From Xanthomonas campestris pv. badrii (GTDB lineage: Bacteria > Pseudomonadota > Gammaproteobacteria > Xanthomonadales > Xanthomonadaceae), in the NCBI RefSeq assembly GCF_012848175.1, contig NZ_CP051651.1, forward strand, positions 3,720,001 to 3,784,000: a stretch of DNA of 64,000 bases, read 5' to 3'. Positions 34,508-44,007 of this stretch are shown here, piece by piece; the first letter of the stretch is position 1; each line of letters starts with the position of its first letter. The position numbers and the translations under genes were made by a program. The notes under the pieces were generated by a model, which saw only the letters and a list, made by a program, of their open reading frames with translations, did no database searches and was not told the DNA's origin.

Positions 34508-34988
34508 AGCGACGAGACGGCAGGATCTGTCCGGCGTCCACGTAGTCCTCGCCCCCGTGGTGCTCCCGCTCGGAGAGCTTCCATGTGAAGTAAGCAGAGA
34601 AACGAGCAGGTGAAACCTTGCCTGGCCGTCGATCCATGGACCAACGGTAGGCCACCCGGCTCATGGATCTCCCGCGATCGTATCCGCCCTGTAGGGCGAT
34701 GCCCGTATTTTTCTAGCACACGTCCACCACGTCGAACGCCCTTGCTATCGCCCAAACTGATCAATTCAGGTTTGTTCCATCCTGCAAAGCGCACTGCCAT
34801 GCGGCTCCAAGCGGATGACAGGCACGCGTTCTCATGCGTGCTCACCGGCTGCTGGTAGGCAGGTTCGTATCGTTCGGGCAACATAACAGGGTTAGGCCGC
34901 AACGATCCTGCGGCACCTTGCAGCAGGCGCTGCGCCCCCTGCCTGCAGAACAGACCGGGGGGTTCACACCACGCGGTAGGAGTCGGTC
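34508..34988. other. Gene-free stretch
   Basis: About 480 bases before the phytochrome operon. Frames here are short or uneven; no clear terminator. It should include the promoter of the phytochrome operon. Confidence 0.4.
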
Positions 34989-37226
34989 GTGCCATCTGAA
35001 ATAGCGCTTGAGCCCACCCTGGACCTGTCCAGCTGTGCCAAGGAGCCCATCCATACGCCCGGTGCGATTCAGCCGCATGGATTGCTGCTCGTCATCGATC
35101 CAGCAAGCCTATCGGTCACCCAGCGCGCGGTGTCCGACTCCCGCATGCTGGACACCTATGGCGATCCATTGGGCTGTGCTGCTTCAACCGTCCTGGGTGC
35201 GGTGCTGGCGCCGTTCTCTTCGATGCTGGCCGCGCTCAGGCCTGGGGCCTCCACGCTGGTGGGGTTTTTGCCGCTCGGCGAGCATGGCACCCATACCGTG
35301 CTGGCGCATCGCTCCGAACGCGACCTGCTGGTTGAATTCGAAGCGCCCATTGCAGGCGAGTCGGATTCCCCCAACGACTTCTATCCAGCAATCCGTCGCT
35401 TCATCGAAGTGATCGAGGCCACCACCACCACCAGCGACCTGTGCCAGGTTGCAGCAACCCACATCCGTGAACTGACCGGCTTCGACCGGACATTGATCTA
35501 CAAGTTCGATGGTGACTGGAATGGTGCCGTACTGGCCGAGGATCGTAACGAGGTCCTGCCCTCCTATCTGGATCTGCGCTTTCCCGAGTCAGACATTCCG
35601 GCACAGGCCCGCGAGCTCTATCGGCGCCATCGGATACGGCTGATTGCCAGCAATTGCTATGTTCCCGTCCCGCTGGTCGCAACCCCTGAGCAGGCGGCCA
35701 CTGCACCGACCGACCTGAGCCTGACGGTGCTCCGGAGCGTGTCTCCGGTGCATCTGCAGTACATGCGCAACATGGGGACCGGTGCGTCGTTGTCGATCTC
35801 GGTGGTTTGCGACGGTCGCCTGTGGGGCCTGATTTCCTGCCATAACCACGACGCCAAACGTGTGCCCTACCCGGTACGCACAGCCTGCGAGTTCATCGGG
35901 CAGATCTTCTCGCTGCAGGTCTCCCAGCGCGAACGCGCGCTCAAGGTGGAGGAGCGGGTCAGGCGGCGTGCAATCCAGGTGCAGCTGCTGGGACGGATGG
36001 CGGGCGACGAGAACTTCATGGCTGCGCTGGGACGGCATCCACAAAGCCTGATGGCCCTGACCCAGTCCAGCGGGGTCGCCATCGTGCATCGCGATGCCTG
36101 CGTGCTGCTGGGCGACTGCCCGACACAGGCCCAGGTGCTGAAACTGGTGCAATGGCTGACGGCCCACCAGGGCAGCGAGGATCTGTTCCATACCGACCGG
36201 CTGCCGGCGCTGTGGCCGGAGGCCGATGCCTTCGCCGATGTGGCCAGCGGCGTCCTGTCGCTGTCGATCTCCCAGTTGCACGACAGCTTCGTGCTGTGGT
36301 TTCGCCCGGAGGTGGTGCGCACCGTGCGCTGGGGCGGTGATCCACGCAGCAAGGCCACCGGCCAGGTCCTGTCGCCGCGCATGTCGTTCGAGTCCTGGAA
36401 GGAGATCGTGCGCAAGCAGGCCTTGCCCTGGGACGAGGTAGACCGGGATGCGGCCATGGAATTGCGCGTGGCCATCGTGGACATCGTGTTGCGCAAGGCC
36501 GAGGAGATGGCCGAGCTCAACGAGCAGCTGGTGCGCAGCAACAAGGAGCTGGAGGCGTTTTCCTATTCGGTCAGCCACGACCTGCGTGCGCCGTTTCGGC
36601 ACATCGTCGGCTATTCGGAGCTGCTCGGTGCCTCGGCGTCCGAGCGCTTGAACGACACCGAGCGCCGCTTTCTGGCAACGATCGCCGAATCGGCCAAGTC
36701 GGCGGGCGTGCTGGTGGATGACCTGTTGAGCTTTTCGCAGATGGGCCGTTCAACGCTGGGGCGCCTGCCCATCGACATGGGCGTGCTGGTCGAGGATGTG
36801 CGCCACACACTGGCCATGGAAGCCGGCGGCCGGTCGATCGACTGGCAGGTGGCCGATCTTCCCACGGTGGATGCCGACCCGACCATGCTGCGGCTGGTGT
36901 GGCAGAACCTGCTGGCCAACGCGATCAAGTTCACCCGCGACAGCGCCGCGGCCCGGATCGAGGTGGCGCACACCCGCACCGAGCACGAAGACATCTTCTC
37001 CGTCGGCGACAACGGATGCGGCTTCGACATGCGCTATGTCAACAAGCTGTTCGGCGTGTTTCAGCGCCTGCACCACTCCGACGAATATGAAGGCACCGGT
37101 ATCGGGCTGGCCAACGTGCAGCGCATCGTCAATCGCCATGGCGGACGGACCTGGGCCGAGGGCGAGCTGGGCAAGGGCGCAACGTTTTACTTCACCATTC
37201 CGCATTCGACTGGAGACAGCGCGTGA
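34989..37226 (+). CDS. bphP: Bacteriophytochrome histidine kinase
   Basis: A 745-aa red/far-red light sensor kinase binding biliverdin. Order: PAS with Cys16 (SSCAKEPIHTPGAIQPHG), the bacteriophytochrome-type chromophore cysteine; GAF with FPESDIPAQARELYRRH and the His in SPVHLQYMRNMG; PHY with the SPRMSF tongue; then HisKA (FSYSVSHDLRAPFRHI), N-box NLLANAIKFT and G-boxes DNGCGFDM and GTGIGLANV. GTG start with TAGGAG upstream. It overlaps the next gene (GTGA). No haem oxygenase gene lies in the window, so biliverdin must come from elsewhere. Confidence 0.95.
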   Translation: MPSEIALEPTLDLSSCAKEPIHTPGAIQPHGLLLVIDPASLSVTQRAVSDSRMLDTYGDPLGCAASTVLGAVLAPFSSMLAALRPGASTLVGFLPLGEHGTHTVLAHRSERDLLVEFEAPIAGESDSPNDFYPAIRRFIEVIEATTTTSDLCQVAATHIRELTGFDRTLIYKFDGDWNGAVLAEDRNEVLPSYLDLRFPESDIPAQARELYRRHRIRLIASNCYVPVPLVATPEQAATAPTDLSLTVLRSVSPVHLQYMRNMGTGASLSISVVCDGRLWGLISCHNHDAKRVPYPVRTACEFIGQIFSLQVSQRERALKVEERVRRRAIQVQLLGRMAGDENFMAALGRHPQSLMALTQSSGVAIVHRDACVLLGDCPTQAQVLKLVQWLTAHQGSEDLFHTDRLPALWPEADAFADVASGVLSLSISQLHDSFVLWFRPEVVRTVRWGGDPRSKATGQVLSPRMSFESWKEIVRKQALPWDEVDRDAAMELRVAIVDIVLRKAEEMAELNEQLVRSNKELEAFSYSVSHDLRAPFRHIVGYSELLGASASERLNDTERRFLATIAESAKSAGVLVDDLLSFSQMGRSTLGRLPIDMGVLVEDVRHTLAMEAGGRSIDWQVADLPTVDADPTMLRLVWQNLLANAIKFTRDSAAARIEVAHTRTEHEDIFSVGDNGCGFDMRYVNKLFGVFQRLHHSDEYEGTGIGLANVQRIVNRHGGRTWAEGELGKGATFYFTIPHSTGDSA

Positions 37227-37696
37227 GAGATCTTCGCCCTATCCTGCTTGTAGAGGACAATCCCAAGGATGCGGAGCTGACCATGGCAGCGCTGGCACGT
37301 TGCCAGCTTCTCAACGATGTGACCCATGTGCGCGACGGTGCCGAGGCACTGGACTACCTGCGCTGCGAGGGCGCCTATGCCGGGGCGCAGCATGGTGGCC
37401 CGGTGGTGGTGCTGCTGGATCTCAAGCTGCCGAAGGTCAACGGGCTGGAAGTGCTGGCCGAGGTCCGCGGCGACCCGGCGCTCAGCAGCACGCCGATCGT
37501 GATGCTGACCTCGTCGCGCGAAGAGCCGGACCTGATCAAGAGCTACCAGCTGGGCGTCAATGCCTTCGTGGTCAAGCCGGTGGATTTCAAGGAGTTCTTC
37601 GAAGCCATCCAGGGGCTGGGCATGTTCTGGGGCATCACCAACCAACCCCCGCCGCACCGTCCCATGTCACCAGGCAAGAGCTCATCGAATGACTGA
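37223..37696 (+). CDS. Response regulator (Rcp1-like receiver)
   Basis: A 157-aa single receiver: LLVEDNPKDAELT, phospho-Asp in VVLLDLKLPKVNG, Lys in FVVKPVDFKEF. This is the subtype commonly encoded directly after phytochrome kinases (Rcp1-like). The GTG start overlaps the phytochrome stop and its own stop overlaps the hybrid kinase start, so all three are translationally coupled. Confidence 0.93.
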   Translation: MRDLRPILLVEDNPKDAELTMAALARCQLLNDVTHVRDGAEALDYLRCEGAYAGAQHGGPVVVLLDLKLPKVNGLEVLAEVRGDPALSSTPIVMLTSSREEPDLIKSYQLGVNAFVVKPVDFKEFFEAIQGLGMFWGITNQPPPHRPMSPGKSSSND

Positions 37697-40082
37697 TGCA
37701 AACATGGACGCGCCCATTCGCGTCCTGATGCTGGAAGACAACGCGCTCGACGCCGAACTGATCAGCGCCCAGCTTGCCGCCGCACGGTTGCATGTGGCCA
37801 TCACCCGGGTCTGGACCCGGGACGCATTCGTCGACGCGCTGGAGACACGACAGCACGACGTGATTCTGGCAGACCACGTACTGCCCGGCTTCGACGGTGA
37901 CACCGCCCTGCAGCTGGCACATGCGCTGTTGCCGGAGATTCCTTTCATCTTCGTTTCCGGCACGCTCACCGAAGAACTGGCGGTGCAGGCGCTGACGCGC
38001 GGCGCGCGCGATTACGTGGTCAAGCAGCGCCTGCAACGTTTACCCGATGCCATCAAGCGCTGCATCAACGAGAGCCGCGAGCGCGCAAAGCTGCGCGCGG
38101 CCGAAAGCGAGCTGCAGGAAAGCCGCGTCCGCCTGCAACTGATCACCAATTCGCTGCCAGCTTTGATCGCTCACCTGGACGCCGATCACCACTATCAATT
38201 CGTCAACAGCGCCTACACCCACTGGCATGGTCTGGACGCGGACCGGTTGATCGGCATGCATGTGCGCGACATCGTAGGCGCGCCGTTCTTCGAGGAAATC
38301 GCCCCATTCCTGCGCCAGGCCGCGGCCGGCGAGCGGGTCCAGTTCGAGGCGCGCGTGCCGCGCAAGGAGGGCGGCTTCCGCTATGCCCTGGTCGATTGCG
38401 TGCCCGAAAGCTCGCAGGACGGACGGGTCAAGGGCTATTACTCGATGGTGCGCGACATCAGCGATCTCAAGCAGGCCGAGCTGTCGCTGCGCGAAGTCAA
38501 CGAGTCCCTCGAACATCAGGTGGAAGAGCGTACAGCGGCCCTGCGCAGCAGCGAAAGTCGCCTGCAAACCTTGTTCGAGTCCAGCTTCCAGCATCAAAAC
38601 CTGCTCACGCCTACCGGCCACATCATCGATTCCAATCGTGCTTCGCTGTCGGCGATCCTCGCTGACAAGGCGCAGGTCTTCGGCCTGCCGTACTGTGACG
38701 CGCCCTGGTTTTCGGAAACCCCCGACGTGCGCGACAGCGTCGTCGAGGCGATCGTCGCTGCAGCGGCAGGCCACGCATCGCGACACGAGTTCAACCTCAA
38801 TCTGCCCACTGGCCGGCGCTCATTCGACTTCTCGTTCCGTCCCCTGCTCGATCACCAGGGAACGGTCACCGCAGTGGTGTCCGAAGCGGTGGAAACCACC
38901 GCACGCCGGCAGGCCGAGGAGGCGCTCAGGCAGAGTCAGAAGATCGAGGCAGTGGGCCAGCTGACCGGCGGGATCGCGCACGACTTCAACAACATCCTGA
39001 CCGTGATCGCCGGCAACGTCGAGCATGCCAAGATGTATATCGACCGCATGGACGATTCCGCCACGCCCTCACGTGCGATGGACAACGCGCTGAAAGGCGT
39101 CATGCGCGCCTCCTCGCTGACCCAGCGCCTGCTGGCCTTCGCCCGCAAGCAACCACTCAACAGCCAGGCGATAGACCTCAACGAGCAGCTGCTGGGGATG
39201 CAGGACATGCTCCAGCGGACGCTGGGCGAATTGGTGCAGCTGGAAATCGTCACCGCACCGGACGTATGGTGCGTAGAGCTCGACCCGAGCCAGGTGGAGG
39301 CGTCGGTGCTGAACCTGGCCGTCAACGCGCGTGATGCCATGCCCGATGGCGGACAGCTGACGATCGAGGTGGGAAACGGACACCTGGAACACGACTACAT
39401 CACGCCGCTGACGGATGTACCGCCGGGCCGCTATGTCATGCTGCGAATCCGCGACACCGGCCATGGCATGCCCGAGGACGTGAAGTCGCGTGTCTTCGAG
39501 CCGTTTTTTACCACCAAGGAGGTCGGACGAGGCACCGGGCTGGGGCTGTCCATGGTCTATGGCTTCGTGAAACAGTCCGGCGGCCATGTGCTGATCGAGT
39601 CGGCGCCCAGTGACGGGACCTTGATCACGCTGCTTTTTCCCCGCTCGCCGCTGCCGTTGCCGCGCGTGCAGGTCGATGGAAACAGCCAGCCCACCCGCTA
39701 CCGTGTCAACGAGGAAACGGTGTTGGTGGCCGAGGACAACGACGATGTGCGCGCCTACACCGTCGGGGCGCTACGCCAGCTGGGTTACAAGGTGCTGGAA
39801 GCGCACGATGGCGACTCGGCGATGCGTCTGCTCGAACGGCGTGACGTCAAGGTTGACCTGCTGCTCTCTGACATCGTCATGCCGGGCATGAATGGCTGGG
39901 AGCTTGCGCGCAGGGCGAAGGCCCATCTGCCTGGGCTGCGCATCCTTTTCGCCTCGGGCTATCCCCGAGATTTCAGTGCCAGGGATGTATCCCGGAGCGA
40001 TGCCGGCATTCTGGTCAAGCCGTTTACACGCAGCGACCTGGAACGCGCGGTGCGATTGAGCATCGACGGCGCAGGGGCCTAG
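37689..40082 (+). CDS. Hybrid histidine kinase with two receivers
   Basis: A 797-aa protein: N-terminal receiver (VLMLEDNALDAELI, Asp in VILADHVLPGFDG), two PAS domains (about residues 140-270 and 300-430), HisKA (LTGGIAHDFNNILTVIAGN), catalytic domain with VNARDAMPDGG and GTGLGLSMVYGFVKQSGG, and a C-terminal receiver (VLVAEDNDDVRAY, Asp in LLLSDIVMPGMNG, Lys in ILVKPF). Third gene of the phytochrome operon, giving a possible light-driven phosphorelay. ATG 37689 overlaps the previous stop. Confidence 0.93.
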   Translation: MTDANMDAPIRVLMLEDNALDAELISAQLAAARLHVAITRVWTRDAFVDALETRQHDVILADHVLPGFDGDTALQLAHALLPEIPFIFVSGTLTEELAVQALTRGARDYVVKQRLQRLPDAIKRCINESRERAKLRAAESELQESRVRLQLITNSLPALIAHLDADHHYQFVNSAYTHWHGLDADRLIGMHVRDIVGAPFFEEIAPFLRQAAAGERVQFEARVPRKEGGFRYALVDCVPESSQDGRVKGYYSMVRDISDLKQAELSLREVNESLEHQVEERTAALRSSESRLQTLFESSFQHQNLLTPTGHIIDSNRASLSAILADKAQVFGLPYCDAPWFSETPDVRDSVVEAIVAAAAGHASRHEFNLNLPTGRRSFDFSFRPLLDHQGTVTAVVSEAVETTARRQAEEALRQSQKIEAVGQLTGGIAHDFNNILTVIAGNVEHAKMYIDRMDDSATPSRAMDNALKGVMRASSLTQRLLAFARKQPLNSQAIDLNEQLLGMQDMLQRTLGELVQLEIVTAPDVWCVELDPSQVEASVLNLAVNARDAMPDGGQLTIEVGNGHLEHDYITPLTDVPPGRYVMLRIRDTGHGMPEDVKSRVFEPFFTTKEVGRGTGLGLSMVYGFVKQSGGHVLIESAPSDGTLITLLFPRSPLPLPRVQVDGNSQPTRYRVNEETVLVAEDNDDVRAYTVGALRQLGYKVLEAHDGDSAMRLLERRDVKVDLLLSDIVMPGMNGWELARRAKAHLPGLRILFASGYPRDFSARDVSRSDAGILVKPFTRSDLERAVRLSIDGAGA

Positions 40083-40545
40083 CATAGTGGCGAGCGTGTC
40101 TCAGCCGTTGCATTGAACAGGCAAGAGCCAAGCGTCGCTGTCGACAAGCGATGCTGTGGCGCCAGTCAGGCATGCAGCTGCCATCGCGGCGGTGATTCTT
40201 TGATGGCTGACCTCGATGGCGGTCGACAGCATCTGGTCGTCCGGACATTGGCCTGCCGGCCTTGCACACATCAGGCCAAGGGCGCCCGGACACAGCGTGC
40301 AGCATGTTGTTGCCACATTGAACGCCGCAGCGAACTGGCCAGGAGCGTGGTCAGAATAAGAGAACAGCCAAGCGCACCTGCATCTAGGAAGCATGAAGCG
40401 GATGGTTCGCCGGTAGCCACTGCATTGCTAGCGACGATCGTGCCTCATCACACAGGCATTCGTGGCCGAACCAGAATAATGGCCTCCACGTTTGGTCGTC
40501 CGGCCGTACCGGCGACCCCCAACCCGCCATTCCACGGAGGCATCC
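40083..40545. other. Gene-free stretch
   Basis: About 460 bases between the hybrid kinase and the BCCT pseudogene. Open frames show no family resemblance. Confidence 0.45.
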
Positions 40546-41570
40546 ATGCAGGGCTCGGCTCCGCAACGTCCCGCCATTCGCCAGCGCATCCTGCCGCAGG
40601 TGTTCATCCCGACCGCGACGATCGTGATCGCCCTGCTGGCACTGGCGGCCTTTGCGCCGACAGTCGCTACCCGCTGGTTCACTGCGGCCAAGACCTGGGC
40701 CGCCAACGATGCCGGCTGGTTCACCATCCTGGCGGTCGCCGGATTCCTGGTGTTCGTGGTCGCAGTTGCGGTAAGCAGCTATGGCCGCATCAAGCTGGGG
40801 CCGGACCACAGTACAGCGGATTACAACTATGGTCATGGTTTGCGATGCTGTTCGCTGCAGGCATGGGCATCGGGCTGATGTTCTTCGGCGTCGCCGAACC
40901 CATCATGCATTACGCCACTCCGCCGATCGGCGCGCCGGAATCGGCGGCCGCGGCGCGTCAGGCGATGCGTATCACGTTCTTCCATTGGGGCATCCATGCC
41001 TGGGCGATCTATGCTGTCGTCGCACTTTCCCTGGCCTACTTCGCGTATCGGCACAACCTGCCGCTGCGCGTGCGATCTGCGCTCTATCCGCTGATCGGAG
41101 ATCGCATCCACGGCCCGCTCGGACACGCAGTGGATACGTTCGCCGCGCTGGGGACCATCTTCGGCCTGGCCACCTCGCTCGGCCTGGGGGTCATGCAGAT
41201 CAATGCCGGCCTGAACTACCTTTTCGGCCTGGAGGTCAGCACGCTTGTCCAGGTCTGCCTGATCACGCTCATTACCCTGGTAGCAACCGGCTCGGTGGTT
41301 GCGGGATTGGACAGCGGGGTAAGGCGGTTGTCGGAAATCAACATGATCCTGGCAGCGGCATTGCTTGCATTCGTTCTGATCTGGGGGCCGACGGTTCACC
41401 TGATGCAGGCATTTGTCCAGAACACCGGCATGTACGTGTCCAACCTCTTCTCCATGACGTTCAACTTGTACGCCTACGAGCCCACCGGATGGCTCGGCGG
41501 ATGGACGCTGTTTTACTGGGGCTGGTGGATCGCCTGGTCGCCTTTTGTCGGCATGTTCATCGCAAGATCG
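40546..41570 (+). pseudogene. BCCT-family transporter, frameshifted and truncated
   Basis: ATG 40546 with GGAGG begins a betaine/choline/carnitine transporter ([20 protein letters not shown]). At about 40832 one base is missing in the codons for YGSWFAML (TATGGTCATGG), and the rest ([20 protein letters not shown], then [16 protein letters not shown]) is in the next frame. It ends abruptly in [11 protein letters not shown], where the family would continue, because the sequence changes to a phage gene at about 41565. About half of the protein is absent, including the last helices. Confidence 0.88.
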
Positions 41571-41926
41571 GCACCGCGCTGCGGCGATCGCAGAGCCAGC
41601 GCATCGGTCGACAACAGGCACCCGACGGGACATCCTACGCACCGCGCAAAATGCCGGTGCGGGATAAGGCCGGCAGAGTGAAACGCAAGAAGATGTTCGC
41701 CAAGCTGCGGCAAACCAAGTTCCTCAAGGTGAGCGCCAGTCCCAACGAGGTGAGCGTGGGATTCATGGGGCGTGTGTCCCGTATCGCACGTGTGCACCAA
41801 GACGGCTTAAGCGAAAGAGTGCGGCCTAGAGGTCCAAGGGCACATTACGAACGGCGCGTGCTGTTGGGGCTCACCGAGCCAGACCGGTACCTCATCCGAA
41901 ACCAGCTCTTGAATCACCTACAATAA
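41562..41926 (+). pseudogene. S: Phage virion morphogenesis protein (P2 gpS-like), 5' truncated
   Basis: The frame reads [20 protein letters not shown], then KMFAKLRQTKFLKVSASPNE and HYERRVLLGLTEPDRYLIRN, the C-terminal two thirds of the P2-type tail completion protein. Its N-terminus is replaced by the BCCT sequence in a different frame. No internal start codon with a good ribosome site is evident. Confidence 0.8.
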
Positions 41927-41947
41927 TGTACTTCTAGTTCTTTATAT

Positions 41948-42382
41948 TTATATTATATTAAATTCAATAAATGCCCAGGGCGCTGTTCTCGCTCGGACCA
42001 GCAACGAATATCTGATGAATGCAATTTTCATACTTACATCCTTTCCGCCAACCGTGCACCTACCATTGGGGCAACGGCCAACAACAATTACGTCAATTAT
42101 ATTGGCAGTACAAGACTGCTTACCTGGCGTAGAAACACAGCGCATGCGGTAGCGCCTCCCACAAGCAGCACCGTTATCCCATATATCACCCGAAACTGTC
42201 ACGACCTGGTAGTTCATGCTGCTGACTGTATCTTCAGATATATTGCAACCCTGAACAAATTCAGCAGGACGAGAAGCGTTATTTCCATAAAAACTAATGG
42301 CGGCAACGTCTGCAAATGCGGCCGAAGAAATGAGCAGGCCTACTGCCAAGACGCTAGCCCCAAGCATATTTTTGTGTTTCAT
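41948..42382 (-). CDS. Plant natriuretic peptide-like (EG45/expansin-like) secreted protein
   Basis: A 144-aa protein with a signal peptide (MLGASVLAVGLLISSAAFA, cleavage after AFA-D) and a small cysteine-rich domain: QGCNISED, SGDIWDNGAACGRRYRMRC, then CTANIIDVIVVGRCPNGRC. The xxWxNGxACGRRYRxRC core is that of plant natriuretic peptides such as AtPNP-A, and of XacPNP of X. citri, which is known to alter host water balance (established knowledge of that protein). ATG 42382 has GGGAGC upstream. The gene and flanks are strikingly AT-rich beside the phage genes and it is on the opposite strand, between S and J, as expected of a moron. Confidence 0.85.
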   Translation of the reverse strand: MKHKNMLGASVLAVGLLISSAAFADVAAISFYGNNASRPAEFVQGCNISEDTVSSMNYQVVTVSGDIWDNGAACGRRYRMRCVSTPGKQSCTANIIDVIVVGRCPNGRCTVGGKDVSMKIAFIRYSLLVRARTAPWAFIEFNII

Positions 42383-42441
42383 AAGTGCTCCCATGAGAAC
42401 ATAAACTGTCTCAGGTCGCGCATTTCAGCCACATCAAATAT

Positions 42442-42466
42442 GCGAAGATCTGTTGCCGCTTACGAT
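42442..42466 (-). promoter_or_regulatory. Imperfect PIP-box candidate upstream of PNP-like gene
   Basis: On the minus strand ATCGT-N15-TTCGC matches the HrpX plant-inducible-promoter box TTCGB-N15-TTCGB except for the first base. A YANNNT -10 candidate (CAGTTT, 42403-42408) follows 33 bases later, close to the usual 30-32. Confidence 0.35.
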
Positions 42467-42572
42467 TTAAAGTAGCTATCAATTTTTTGTAGAACGAGAC
42501 CCGACAAGTCGCTGCCTGCAAACTTCCTGAGGTGGCACGAGATCATTGCGTACCGTTCGACGCAATCATCTG

Positions 42573-43463
42573 ATGACCTCTTTCACCGCGGTTGACCTGT
42601 CAAGGCTCCAAGCGCCCGACCTAATTGAGCCGCTGGACTTCGAGACAATTTTTAGCGAGGCGCTTGCCCAATTTCAGAAGCTGATGCCGGAGTTCTCCGC
42701 GCTCACCGAAGCCGACCCGGTCTACAAGCTCGTGCAGCTATTCGCGGCTCGCGAGCTGCTGCTTCGCCAACGTGCCAACGACAAAGCGCAACAGACCATG
42801 CTGGCCTTCGCCACCGGCAACAACCTCGATCACCTTGGCGCCTTATTCGGCGTCGCGCGCCTGGTGCTCGATCCGGGCCGACCGGAGAACGGCATTGCAC
42901 CGACCTATGAGTCGGACGTGGACTTCCGCCGCCGGATCCAGCTGGCGCCGGAGGGCTTCAGCGTTGCCGGCCCCGAGGGCGCCTACATCTATCACGCGCT
43001 CAGTGCGGCGGCCGATGTCATGGACGCCAGCGCCACCAGCCCCGCGCCTGGCCAAGTCCTGGTCACGGTCCAGTCGCGCACCGGCGATGGCACTGCTCCC
43101 CAGGCGTTGCTGGATGAAGTCGCGGCGATCCTCACCAACGACGACGTGCGCCCGCTGACCGACAATGTTGCGGTCCAGAGCGCCCAGATCGTCCCGTATG
43201 CCATTCGTGGGCGCGTCTACACCTACGCTGGCCCAGACTCGGCAGTGGTCATGCGCGAGGCGCTACGCAGCCTGCAGGCGTATCTGGACGAAGCTCACCG
43301 CATCGGCCGTGACGTGCCCGAATCAGCGATCAAGGCCATGTTGTTCGTCGCTGGCGTGCAGCGCGTTGAGCTGGACTCGCCTGCTGCCGACATCCGGATC
43401 AGCCGCACGCAGGCTGCGTACTGCACCTCGATCGACATCGTGCACGCCGGCATCGATGAGTAA
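42573..43463 (+). CDS. J: Phage baseplate assembly protein J
   Basis: A 296-aa baseplate wedge protein, P2 gpJ family: LIEPLDFETIFSEALAQFQK, then NLDHLGALFGVARLVLDPG, then FSVAGPEGAYIYHALSAA and a C-terminal DEAHRIGRDVPESAI block. ATG 42573 is preferred over the longer frame from 42546. It overlaps gene I by eight bases. Confidence 0.93.
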   Translation: MTSFTAVDLSRLQAPDLIEPLDFETIFSEALAQFQKLMPEFSALTEADPVYKLVQLFAARELLLRQRANDKAQQTMLAFATGNNLDHLGALFGVARLVLDPGRPENGIAPTYESDVDFRRRIQLAPEGFSVAGPEGAYIYHALSAAADVMDASATSPAPGQVLVTVQSRTGDGTAPQALLDEVAAILTNDDVRPLTDNVAVQSAQIVPYAIRGRVYTYAGPDSAVVMREALRSLQAYLDEAHRIGRDVPESAIKAMLFVAGVQRVELDSPAADIRISRTQAAYCTSIDIVHAGIDE

Positions 43464-44004
43464 CTCCCCGCTGCCGCCCAACGCTACGCCGATGGAGCGC
43501 GCCCTGACCGCAGTCACCGAGCGCCTGGAAGCGATCCCGCTGCCATATCCGGACCTGTGGAATCCGGACACCTGCCCGGCCGGCCATCTGCCGTGGCTGG
43601 CGTGGACGCTGTCGGTAGACGACTGGAAGGCCGACTGGAGCGATGCGGTCAAGCGCTCGCGCCTGCGTAGCGCCATGGCAATCCAGCGTCGCAAGGGCAC
43701 CGCCAACAGCGTCCGCATGGTGGTCGCCTCATTCGGGGGTGCGGTAACCATCCGCGAGTGGTGGCAGCAGCAGCCACGCGGCCAGCCGCACACCTTCGAG
43801 CTGACGCTCACGCTCAACGGGTCCGATGGGCGAGCTGCGAGCGCTCGGTTTGTCGATGAGGTCATCGCCGAGGTCGAGCGCACCAAGCCCGTTCGCTCGC
43901 ATTTCGGCTTCGTGCAGGGGCTGCAAGCCACCGGCAACGTCTCGCTGGTCACCGGTATTCGCATCATCAACTACCGCCGTCTGTCGATGACGGCGCAGGG
44001 GTAA
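43456..44004 (+). CDS. I: Phage tail protein I
   Basis: A 182-aa P2 gpI-family baseplate protein: LPPNATPMERALTAVTERLE, LWNPDTCPAGHLPWLAWTLS and QRRKGTANSVRMVV are typical. Start ATG lies inside the end of J. Intact length for the family. Confidence 0.93.
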   Translation: MSNSPLPPNATPMERALTAVTERLEAIPLPYPDLWNPDTCPAGHLPWLAWTLSVDDWKADWSDAVKRSRLRSAMAIQRRKGTANSVRMVVASFGGAVTIREWWQQQPRGQPHTFELTLTLNGSDGRAASARFVDEVIAEVERTKPVRSHFGFVQGLQATGNVSLVTGIRIINYRRLSMTAQG

Positions 44005-44007
44005 ACC

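Noticed and set aside
43165..44004. Longer 279-codon start for tail protein I
   Set aside because: The upstream part overlaps gene J in another frame; the ATG at 43456 matches the start of the gpI family.
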